DNA of 64,000 nucleotides from Gordionus sp. m RMFG-2023 (lineage: Eukaryota > Nematomorpha > Gordioida > Chordodea > Parachordodidae): positions 58,319,561-58,383,560 of the forward strand of contig NC_088775.1 in NCBI RefSeq assembly GCF_954871325.1. Reading direction: 5' to 3'. A program made the translations under genes and the position numbers. Shown one piece after another: positions 54,226 through 64,000 of the stretch. How positions within the stretch are numbered: position 1 is the first letter of the stretch; each line of letters opens with the position of its first letter. The notes under the pieces were generated by a model. It did not search any database, was not told where the DNA came from, and saw nothing but the letters and a program-made list of their open reading frames with translations.

Positions 54226-56636
54226 AAAACATTCAGAAGGAAAAGGCTAACATTATTTTAAATATTTTTATATCATTAAACTCAGAATTAAATTTCTTAT
54301 CCAAAAATGCTTGGATGTATTATTTTACGCTTCCGGTATGATAAATATATTTTTTGTCGCGAAAACTTTCAGAAGGAAAAGGCTAACATTCTAAACGTAA
54401 TTTATTTATATATCATTAAACTCAGAATTAAATTTCTTATCCAAAAATGCTTGGATGTATTATTTTACGCTTCTGGTATGATAAATATATTTTTTGTCGC
54501 GAAAACTTTCAGAAGGAAAAGGCTAACATTTTAAACGTAATTTTAAATATTTTTATATAATTAAACTCTAAATTAAATTTCTTATCCAAAAATGCTTGGA
54601 TGTATTATTTTACGCTTCTGGTATGATAAATATATTTTTTGTCGCGAAAACTTTCAGAAGGAAAAGGCTAACATTCTAAACGTAATTTATTTATATATCA
54701 TTAAACTCAGAATTAAATTTCTTATCCAAAAATGCTTGGATGTATTATTTTACGCTTCTGGTATGATAAATATATTTAATGTCGCTAAAACATTCAGAAG
54801 GAAAAGGCTAACATTATAAACGTAATTTTAAATATTTTTATATCATTAAACTCAGAATTAAATTTCATATCCAAAAATGCTTGGATGTATTATTTTACGC
54901 TTCCGGTATGATAAATATATTTTTTGTCGCGAAAACTTTCAGAAGGAAAAGGCTAACATTCTAAACGTAATTTATTTATATATCATTAAACTCAGAACTA
55001 AATTTCTTATATAAAAATGCTTGGATGTATTATTTTACGCTTCTGGTATGATAAATATATTTTTTGTCGCTTAAACATTCAGAAGGAAAAGGCTAACATT
55101 TTACACGTAATTTTAAATATTTTTATATCATTATAATCAGAATTAAATTTCTTATCCAAAAATGCTTGGATGTATTATTTTACGCTTCTGGTATGATAAA
55201 TATATTTAATGTCGCTAAAACATTCAGAAGGAAAAGGCTAACATTCTAAACGTAATTTTAAGTATTTTTATATCATTAAACTCAGAATTAAATTTCTTAT
55301 AAAATGCTTGGATGTATTATTTTACGCTTCTGGTATGATAAATATATTTTTTGTCGCTAAAACATTCAGAAGGAAAAGGCTAACATTATTTTAAATATTT
55401 TTATATCATTAAACTCAGAATTAAATTTCTTATCCAAAAATGCTTGGATGTATTATTTTACGCTTCCGGTATGATAAATATATTTTTTGTCGCGAAAACT
55501 TTCAGAAGGAAAAGGCTAACATTCTAAACGTAATTTATTTATATATCATTAAACTCAGAATTAAATTTCTTATCCAAAAATGCTTGGATGTATTATTTTA
55601 CGCTTCTGGTATGATAAATATATTTTTTGTCGCGAAAACTTTCAGAAGGAAAAGGCTAACATTTTAAACGTAATTTTAAATATTTTTATATAATTAAACT
55701 CAGAATTAAATTTCTTATCCAAAAATGCTTGGATGTATTATTTTACGCTTCTGGTATGATAAATATATTTTTTGTCGCGAAAACTTTCAGAAGGAAAAGG
55801 CTAACATTCTAAACGTAATTTATTTATATATCATTAAACTCAGAATTAAATTTCTTATCCAAAAATGCTTGGATATATTATTTTACGCTTCTGGTATGAT
55901 AAATATATTTAATGTCGCTAAAACATTCAGAAGGAAAAGGCTAACATTATAAACGTAATTTTAAATATTTTTATATCATTAAACTCAGAATTAAATTTCA
56001 TATCCAAAAATGCTTGGATGTATTATTTTACGCTTCCGGTATGATAAATATATTTTTTGTCGCGAAAACTTTCAGAAGGAAAAGGCTAACATTCTAAACG
56101 TAATTTATTTATATATCATTAAACTCAGAACTAAATTTCTTATATAAAAATGCTTGGATGTATTATTTTACGCTTCTGGTATGATAAATATATTTTTTGT
56201 CGCTTAAACATTCAGAAGGAAAAGGCTAACATTTTACACGTAATTTTAAATATTTTTATATCATTATACTCAGAATTAAATTTCTTATCCAAAAATGCTT
56301 GGATGTATTATTTTACGCTTCTGGTATGATAAATATATTTTTTGTCGCTTAAACATTCAGAAGGAAAAGGCTAACATTTTACACGTAATTTTAAATATTT
56401 TTATATCATTATAATCAGAATTAAATTTCTTATCCAAAAATGCTTGGATGTATTATTTTACGCTTCTGGTATGATAAATATATTTAATGTCGCTAAAACA
56501 TTCAGAAGGAAAAGGCTAACATTCTAAACGTAATTTTAAGTATTTTTATATCATTAAACTCAGAATTAAATTTCTTATAAAATGCTTGGATGTATTATTT
56601 TACGCTTCTGGTATGATAAATATATTTTTTGTCGCT
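54226..56636 (+). repeat. HOR copy 3, A half followed by an enlarged A half (2411 bp)
   Basis: 54226-55358 is a normal 1133-bp A half. 55359-56636 is a second A-like half of nine monomers (136, 140, 145, 140, 145, 140, 145, 145, 142; 1278 bp), with a duplicated TCGCTTAAAC monomer. The A-B alternation therefore breaks here to A-A. Confidence 0.88.
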
Positions 56637-59600
56637 AAAACATTCAGAAGGAAAAGGCTAACATTATTTTAAATATTTTTATATCATTAAACTCAGAATT
56701 AAATTTCTTATCCAAAAATGCTTGGATGTATTATTTTACGCTTCCGGTATGATAAATATATTTTTTGTCGCGAAAACTTTCAGAAGGAAAAGGCTAACAT
56801 TCTAAACGTAATTTATTTATATATCATTAAACTCAGAATTAAATTTCTTATCCAAAAATGCTTGGATGTATTATTTTACGCTTCTTGTATGATAAATATA
56901 TTTTTTGTCGCGAAAACTTTCAGAAGGAAAAGGCTAACATTCTAAACGTAATTTATTTATATATCATTAAACTCAGAATTAAATTTCTTATCCAAAAATG
57001 CTTGGATGTATTATTTTACGCTTCTGGTATGATAAATATATTTTTTGTCGCGAAAACTTTCAGAAGGAAAAGGCTAACATTTTAAACGTAATTTTAAATA
57101 TTTTTATATAACTAAACTCAGAATTAAATTTCTTATCCAAAAATGCTTAGATGTATTATTTTACGCTTCCCGATATGATAAATATATTTTATTGTCGCGA
57201 AAACTTTCAGAAGGAAAAGGCTAACATTTTAAAAGTAATTTTAAATATTTTTATATCATTAAACTCAGAATTAAATTTCATATCCAAAAATGCTTGGATG
57301 TATTATTTTACGCTTCCGGTATGATAAATATATTTTTTTGTCGCGAAAACTTTCAGAAGGAAAAGGCTAACATTCTAAACGTAATTTTAAGTATTTTTAT
57401 ATCATTAAACTCAGAATTAAATTTCTTATATAAAAATGCTTGGATGTATTATTTTACGCTTCTGGTATGATAAATATATTTTTTGTCGCTTAAACATTCA
57501 GAAGGAAAAGGCTAACATTTTACACGTAATTTTAAATATTTTTATATCATTATACTCAGAATTAAATTTCTTATCCAAAAATGCTTGGATGTATTATTTT
57601 ACGCTTCTGGTATGATAAATATATTTAATGTCGCTAAAACATTCAGAAGGAAAAGGCTAACATTTTACACGTAATTTTAAGTATTTTTATATCATTAAAC
57701 TCAGAATTAAATTTCTTATATAAAAATGCTTGGATGTATTATTTTACGCTTCCGGTATGATAAATATATTTTTTGTCGCGAAAACTTTCAGAAGGAAAAG
57801 GCTAACATTTTAAACGTAATTTTAAATATTTTTATATAACTAAACTCAGAATTAAATTTCTTATCCAAAAATGCTTAGATGTATTATTTTACGCTTCCCG
57901 ATATGATAAATATATTTTATTGTCGCGAAAACTTTCAGAAGGAAAAGGCTAACATTTTAAACGTAATTTTAAATATTTTTATATCATTAAACTCAGAATT
58001 AAATTTCATATCCAAAAATGCTTGGATATATTATTTTACGCTTCCGGTATGATAAATATATTTAATGTCGCTATAACATTCAGAAGGAAAAGGCTAACAT
58101 TCTAAACGTAATTTTAAGTATTTTTATATCATTAAACTCAGAATTAAATTTCTTATCCAAAAATGCTTGGATGTATTATTTTACGCTTCTGGTATGATAA
58201 ATATATTTTTTGTCGCGAAAACTTTCAGAAGGAAAAGGCTAACATTTTAAACGTAATTTTAAATATTTTTATATAACTAAACTCAGAATTAAATTTCTTA
58301 TCCAAAAATGCTTAGATGTATTATTTTACGCTTCCCGATATGATAAATATATTTTATTGTCGCGAAAACTTTCAGAAGGAAAAGGCTAACATTTTAAACG
58401 TAATTTTAAATATTTTTATATAACTAAACTCAGAATTAAATTTCTTATCCAAAAATGCTTAGATGTATTATTTTACGCTTCCCGATATGATAAATATATT
58501 TTATTGTCGCGAAAACTTTCAGAAGGAAAAGGCTAACATTTTAAACGTAATTTTAAATATTTTTATATCATTAAACTCAGAATTAAATTTCATATCCAAA
58601 AATGCTTGGATGTATTATTTTACGCTTCCGGTATGATAAATATATTTTTTTGTCGCGAAAACTTTCAGAAGGAAAAGGCTAACATTCTAAACGTAATATT
58701 AAGTATTTTTATATCATTAAACTCAGAATTAAATTTCTTATATAAAAATGCTTGGATGTATTATTTTACGCTTCCGGTATGATAAATATATTTTTTGTCG
58801 CGAAAACTTTCAGAAGGAAAAGGCTAACATTCTAAACGTAATTTATTTATATATCATTAAACTCAGAATAAAATTTCTTATCCAAAAATGCTTGGATGTA
58901 TTATTTTACGCTTCTTGTATGATAAATATATTTTTTGTCGCGAAAACTTTCAGAAGGAAAAGGCTAACATTATAAACGTAATTTATTTATATATCATTAA
59001 ACTCAGAATTAAATTTCTTATCCAAAAATGCTTGGATGTATTATTTTACGCTTCTGGTATGATAAATATATTTTTTGTCGCGAAAACTTTCAGAAGGAAA
59101 AGGCTAACATTTTAAACGTAATTTTAAATATTTTTATATAACTAAACTCAGAATTAAATTTCTTATCCAAAAATGCTTAGATGTATTATTTTACGCTTCC
59201 CGATATGATAAATATATTTTATTGTCGCGAAAACTTTCAGAAGGAAAAGGCTAACATTTTAAACGTAATTTTAAATATTTTTATATCATTAAACTCAGAA
59301 TTAAATTTCATATCCAAAAATGCTTGGATGTATTATTTTACGCTTCCGGTATAATAAATATATTTTTTTGTCGCGAAAACTTTCAGAAGGAAAAGGCTAA
59401 CATTCTAAACGTAATTTTAAGTATTTTTATATCATTAAACTCAGAATTAAATTTCTTATATAAAAATGCTTGGATGTATTATTTTACGCTTCTGGTATGA
59501 TAAATATATTTTTTGTCGCTTAAACATTCAGAAGGAAAAGGCTAACATTTTACACGTAATTTTAAGTATTTTTATATCATTAAACTCAGAATTAAATTTC

Positions 59601-60237
59601 TTATCCAAAAATGCTTGGATGTATTATTTTACGCTTCTGGTATGATAAATATATTTAATGTCGCTAAAACATTCAGAAGGAAAAGGCTAACATTATAAAC
59701 GTAATTTTAAATATTTTTATATCATTAAACTCAGAATTAAATTTCTTATCCAAAAATGCTTGGATGTATTATTTTACGCTTCCGGTATGATAAATATATT
59801 TTTTGTCGCGAAAACTTTCAGAAGGAAAAGGCTAACATTCTAAACGTAATTTATTTATATATCATTAAACTCAGAACTAAATTTCTTATATAAAAATGCT
59901 TGGATGTATTATTTTACGCTTCTGGTATGATAAATATATTTTTTGTCGCTTAAACATTCAGAAGGAAAAGGCTAACATTTTACACGTAATTTTAAATATT
60001 TTTATATCATTATACTCAGAATTAAATTTCTTATCCAAAAATGCTTGGATGTATTATTTTACGCTTCCGGTATGATTAATATATTTTTTGTCGCGAAAAC
60101 TTTCAGAAATAAAAGGCTAACATTCTAAACGTAATTTTAAATATTTTTATATCATTAAACTCAGAATTAAATTTCTTATAAAATGCTTGGATGTATTATT
60201 TTACGCTTCTGGTATGATAAATATATTTTTTGTCGCT
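56637..60237 (+). repeat. Composite right-array segment, 25 monomers (3601 bp)
   Basis: It starts as a B half. It then holds rearranged 145- and 147-bp monomers, including two adjacent 147-bp CCCGATATG monomers at 58218-58364 and 58365-58511. A second B-like run follows from about 58658, whose opening monomer is full length (145 bp), not the 136-bp form. The end (59.48-60.24 kb) matches 47.64-48.39 kb. This is the most rearranged part of the right array. Confidence 0.85.
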
Positions 60238-62661
60238 AAAACATTCAGAAGGAAAAGGCTAACATTATTTTAAATATTTTTATATCATTAAACTCAGAAT
60301 TAAATTTCTTATCCAAAAATGCTTGGATGTATTATTTTACGCTTCCGGTATGATAAATATTTTTTGTCGCGAAAACTTTCAGAAGGAAAAGGCTAACATT
60401 CTAAACGTAATTTATTTATATATCATTAAACTCAGAATTAAATTTCTTATCCAAAAATGCTTGGATGTATTATTTTACGCTTCTGGTATGATAAATATAT
60501 TTTTTGTCGCGAAAACTTTCAGAAGAAAAAGGCTAACATTTTAAACGTAATTTTAAATATTTTTATATAATTAAACTCAGAATTAAATTTCTTATCCAAA
60601 AATGCTTGGATGTATTATTTTACGCTTCTGGTATGATAAATATATTTTTTGTCGCGAAAACTTTCAGAAGGAAAAGGCTAACATTCTAAACGTAATTTAT
60701 TTATATATCATTAAACTCAGAATTAAATTTCTTATCCAAAAATGCTTGGATGTATTATTTTACGCTTCTGGTATGATAAATATATTTTTTGTCGCGAAAA
60801 CTTTCAGAAGGAAAAGGCTAACATTTTAAACGTAATTTTAAATATTTTTATATAACTAAACTCAGAATTAAATTTCTTATCCAAAAATGCTTAGATGTAT
60901 TATTTTACGCTTCCCGATATGATAAATATATTTTATTGTCGCGAAAACTTTCAGAAGGAAAAGGCTAACATTTTAAACGTAATTTTAAATATTTTTATAT
61001 CATTAAACTCAGAATTAAATTTCATATCCAAAAATGCTTGGATGTATTATTTTACGCTTCCGGTATGATAAATATATTTTTTTGTCGCGAAAACTTTCAG
61101 AAGGAAAAGGCTAACATTTTAAACGTAATTTTAAATATTTTTATATCATTAAACTCAGAATTAAATTTCTTATATAAAAATGCTTGGATGTATTATTTTA
61201 CGCTTCTGGTATGATAAATATATTTTTTGTCGCTTAAACATTCAGAAGGAAAAGGCTAACATTTTACACGTAATTTTAAATATTTTTATATCATTATACT
61301 CTGAATTAAATTTCTTATCCAAAAATGTTGGATGTATTATTTTACGCTTCCGGTATGATAAATATATTTTTTGTCGCGAAAACTTTCAGAAATAAAAGGC
61401 TAACATTCTAAACGTAATTTTAAATATTTTTATATCATTAAACTCAGAATTAAATTTCTTATAAAATGCTTGGATGTATTATTTTACGCTTCTGGTATGA
61501 TAAATATATTTTTTGTCGCTTAAACATTCAGAAGGAAAAGGCTAACATTTTACACGTAATTTTAAATATTTTTATATCATTATACTCAGAATTAAATTTC
61601 TTATCCAAAAATGCTTAGATGTATTATTTTACGCTTCTGGTATGATAAATATATTTAATGTCGCTATAACATTCAGAAGGAAAAGGCTAACATTCTAAAC
61701 GTAATTTTAAGTATTTTTATATCATTAAACTCAGAATTAAATTTCTTATCCAAAAATGCTTGGATGTATTATTTTACGCTTCTGGTATGATAAATATATT
61801 TAATGTCGCTAAAACATTCAGAAGGAAAAGGCTAACATTATAAACGTAATTTTAAATATTTTTATATCATTAAACTCAGAATTAAATTTCTTATCCAAAA
61901 ATGCTTGGATGTATTATTTTACGCTTCTGGTATGATAAATATATTTTTTATCGCGAAAACTTTCAGAAGGAAAAGGCTAACATTCTAAACGTAATTTATT
62001 TATATATCATTAAACTCAGAATTAAATTTCTTATCCAAAAATGCTTGGATGTATTATTTTACGCTTCCGGTATGATAAATATATTTTTTGAAGCTAAAAC
62101 ATTCACAAGGAAAAGGCTAACATTTTAAACGTAATGTTAAATATTTTATAATTAAACTCAGAATTAAATTTCTTATCCAAAAATGCTTGGATGTATTATT
62201 TTACGCTTCTGGTATGATAAATATATTTTTTATCGCGAAAACTTTCAGAAGGAAAAGGCTAACATTCTAAACGTAATTTATTTATATATCATTAAACTCA
62301 GAATTAAATTTCTTATCCAAAAATGCTTGGATGTATTATTTTACGCTTCCGGTATGATAAATATATTTTTTGAAGCTAAAACATTCACAAGGAAAAGGCT
62401 AACATTTTAAACGTAATGTTAAATATTTTATAATTAAACTCAGAATTAAATTTCTTATCCAAAAATGCTTGGATGTATTATTTTACGCTTCTGGTATGAT
62501 AAATATATTTTTTATCGTGAAAACTTTCAGAAGGAAAAGGCTAACATTCTAAACGTAATTTTAAATATTTTTATATCATTAAACTCAGAATTAAATTTCT
62601 TATAAAATGCTTGGATGTATTATTTTACGCTTCTGGTATGATAAATATATTTTTTGTCGCT
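60238..62661 (+). repeat. Right-array segment, about 17 monomers (2424 bp)
   Basis: It opens with the 134-bp monomer and tracks the unit at 48395 (offset 11843) to about 61.11 kb. It continues with TCGCTTAAAC and AGAAATAAAAGGC monomers, one of which reads AAAAATGTTGG (one C lost) near 61327. From about 62.05 kb left-type GAAGC monomers intrude, including a short tandem pair spaced about 282 bp apart. Confidence 0.8.
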
Positions 62662-64000
62662 AAAACATTCAGAAGGAAAAGGCTAACATTATTTTAAATA
62701 TTTTTATATCATTAAACTCAGAATTAAATTTCTTATCCAAAAATGCTTGGATGTATTATTTTACGCTTCCGGTATGATAAATATATTTTTTGTCGCGAAA
62801 ACTTTCAGAAGGAAAAGGCTAACATTCTAAACGTAATTTATTTATATATCATTAAACTCAGAATTAAATTTCTTATCCAAAAATGCTTGGATGTATTATT
62901 TTACGCTTCTGGTATGATAAATATATTTTTTGTCGCGAAAACTTTTAGAAGGAAAAGGCTAACATTTTAAACGTAATTTTAAATATTTTTATATAATTAA
63001 ACTCAGAATTAAATTTCTTATCCAAAAATGCTTGGATGTATTATTTTACGCTTCTGGTATGATAAATATATTTTTTGTCGCGAAAACTTTCAGAAGGAAA
63101 AGGCTAACATTCTAAACGTAATTTATTTATATATCATTAAACTCAGAATTAAATTTCTTATCCAAAAATGCTTGGATGTATTATTTTACGCTTCCGGTAT
63201 GATAATTATATTTTATTGTCGCGAAAACTTTCAGAAGGAAAAGGCTAACATTTTAAACGTAATTTTAAATATTTTTATATAATTAAACTCAGAATTAAAT
63301 TTCTTATCCAAAAATGCTTGGATGTATTATTTTACGCTTCCGGTATGATAAATATATTTTTTGTCGCGAAAACTTTCAGAAGAAAAATGCTTACATTCTA
63401 AACGTAATTTTAAGTATTTTTATATCATTAAACTCAGAATTAAATTTCTTATATAAAAATGCTTGGATGTATTATTTTACGCTTCTGGTATGATAAATAT
63501 ATTTTTTATCGCGAAAACATTCAGAAGGAAAAGGCTAACATTTAAACGTAATTTTAAATATTTTTATATCATTAAACTCAGAATTAAAATTCTTATCCAA
63601 AAATGCTTGGATGTATTATTTTACGCTTCCGGTATGATAAATATATTTTTTGTCGATAAAACATTCAGATAGAAAAGGCTAACATTTTAAACGTAATTTT
63701 AAATATTTTTATATCATTAAACTCAGAATTAAATTTCTTATCCAAAAATGCTTGGATGTATTATTTTACGCTTCCGGTATGATAAATATATTTTTTATCG
63801 CGAAAACATTCACAAGGAAAAGGCTAACATTTTAAACGTAATTTATTTATATATCATTAAACTCAGAATTAAATTTCTTATCCAAAAATGCTTGGATGTA
63901 TTATTTTACGCTTCTGGTATGATAAATATATTTTTTGTCGATAAAACATTCAGATAGAAAAGGCTAACATTTAAACGTATAAATATTTTTATATCATTAA
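62051..64000 (+). repeat. Right edge: return to left-type monomer classes
   Basis: From about 62.05 kb the junction GAAGCTAAAAC with CACAAGG reappears (near 62091 and 62375), with ATTTTATAATTAAAC as on the left near 24.5 and 36.7 kb. The sequence AGAAGAAAAATGCTTAC near 63381 and the combination TATCGCGAAAACATTC with ACATTTAAACG near 63510-63550 also match left-array variants. These are mixed with right-type units, for example the opener at 62662. GTCGATAAAACATTCAGATAG occurs twice, near 63652 and 63937. The final monomer is cut by the window end and carries a short deletion near 63978. Confidence 0.8.

Larger units (their letters stand above)
41685..62050 (+). repeat. Right array, homogeneous higher-order repeat block
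   Basis: Monomers here carry markers I do not see on the left. These are GTCGCTTAAACATTC with TTTTACACGTAAT and ATTATAATCAG or ATTATACTCAG, TATTTAATGTCGCT, ATATAACTAAACTC, TTCTTATAAAATGC and AACATTATTTTAAAT. The left-side markers TTGGCAG and GACTAACAATC were not seen. The 136-bp monomer with AACATTATTTTAAAT (a 9-bp deletion; 134 bp in three units) opens each unit. Those openers start at 41701, 43125, 44267, 45400, 46689, 48395, 49679, 50812, 51953, 53086, 54226, 55359, 56637, 60238 and 62662. The repeated spacing of 1133 and about 1141 bp defines the higher-order repeat. Confidence 0.93.
1..64000 (+). repeat. AT-rich satellite array, ~145-bp monomer, head-to-tail
   Basis: The window is built entirely of one tandem repeat, apart from the N gap and two short microsatellites. 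Taking the monomer to start at AAAAC just after TCGCN, the conserved blocks in order are CAGAAGGAAAAGGCTAACAT, AAACGTAAT, an AT-only stretch, ATTAAACTCAG, AATTAAATTTC, TGCTTGG, TATTATTTTACGCTTC, GTATGATAAATATATTT and GTCGC. Measured monomers are 134-147 bp, mostly 140 or 145. The long consensus is about 25% GC by hand count. All copies have the same orientation and no inverted segment was seen. This organisation is typical of eukaryotic centromeric or heterochromatic satellites; that location is inferred. The family is not one I can name. Confidence 0.98.

Noticed and set aside
521-63957. About sixty open reading frames of 60-106 codons on the + strand, many near-identical
   Set aside because: Each is the satellite monomer translated in one or two frames. 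Start codons sit in the repeated AAAAATGCTTGG or TTGGATGTATT, stops depend on monomer length, and there is no domain or other evidence of coding.
1-64000. CRISPR array, because of regular direct repeats
   Set aside because: There are no unique spacers; the whole 134-147 bp unit is repeated. No cas genes are present and the composition fits eukaryotic satellite.
1-64000. CENP-B box in the monomer
   Set aside because: The reverse strand has TTTTCGCGACAAAA, which resembles only the first half of the consensus (TTCG then A). The CGGG part is absent.
1-64000. E2F-like or other promoter elements at TTTTCGCGAC, and TATA-like or ATTAAA signals
   Set aside because: With a 75% AT repeat such short matches recur every monomer by construction, and there is no gene next to them.
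1-64000. tRNA, rRNA or Pol III box sequences, transposon ends, telomeric repeats
   Set aside because: I saw no such motifs when reading the array; all sequence is explained by monomers, the TTTC tracts and the N gap.
1-64000. Inverted array segments
   Set aside because: The reverse complement of conserved blocks (for example CCTTTTCCTTCTG) was not seen anywhere; orientation is uniform.

Overview
The whole window is one head-to-tail array of an AT-rich satellite DNA, with roughly 445 monomers of about 134-147 bp. I see no gene, RNA gene, mobile element, CRISPR array or operon. Every monomer reads in the same orientation. The common long monomer is 145 bp and a common short form is 140 bp. The hand-counted GC of the long consensus is 37/145 (about 25%). 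A eukaryotic nuclear chromosome is the only sensible source, most likely centromeric, pericentromeric or another heterochromatic block. A run of exactly 200 N at 41485-41684 looks like a scaffolding gap in a long-read assembly. The species cannot be told from this sequence.

Layout. (1) 1 to about 21.1 kb is a mosaic of older monomer classes. The main ones have TCGCG or TCGCT before the conserved AAAAC block, CAGTATT or ATGTATT after TGCTTGG, and the GACTAACAATC variant. It contains many local tandem and dispersed duplications of 0.3-1.6 kb and two copies of a (TTTC)6 microsatellite that grew inside a monomer. (2) About 21.1-41.48 kb has the same background plus two further classes, one with GAAGC...CACAAGG and one with TCGCC (first seen near 19.69 kb). 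Near-identical blocks of 0.5-1.5 kb are copied over 0.7-10 kb distances. (3) 41485-41684 is the N gap. (4) 41685 to about 62.05 kb is a distinct, much more homogeneous higher-order repeat (HOR) array. Its core unit is a 16-monomer repeat of about 2274 bp made of two related 8-mers (1133 and 1141 bp). The best copies are at 49679-54225, with related or recombined units on both sides. (5) About 62.05-64.0 kb returns to classes typical of the left side.

Nothing here works together as a pathway. The biology is satellite evolution: monomer, then a 285-290 bp dimer, then an 8-mer, then a 16-mer. Unequal exchange and segmental copying have made chimeric units. All open reading frames of 60-106 codons are translations of the monomer itself, and I reject them as genes. 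I found no convincing undescribed functional system. The most useful observations are the nested HOR, the family switch at the gap, the array returning to left-type monomers at the right end, the microsatellite born within the satellite, and CpG over-representation in a 25% GC repeat.
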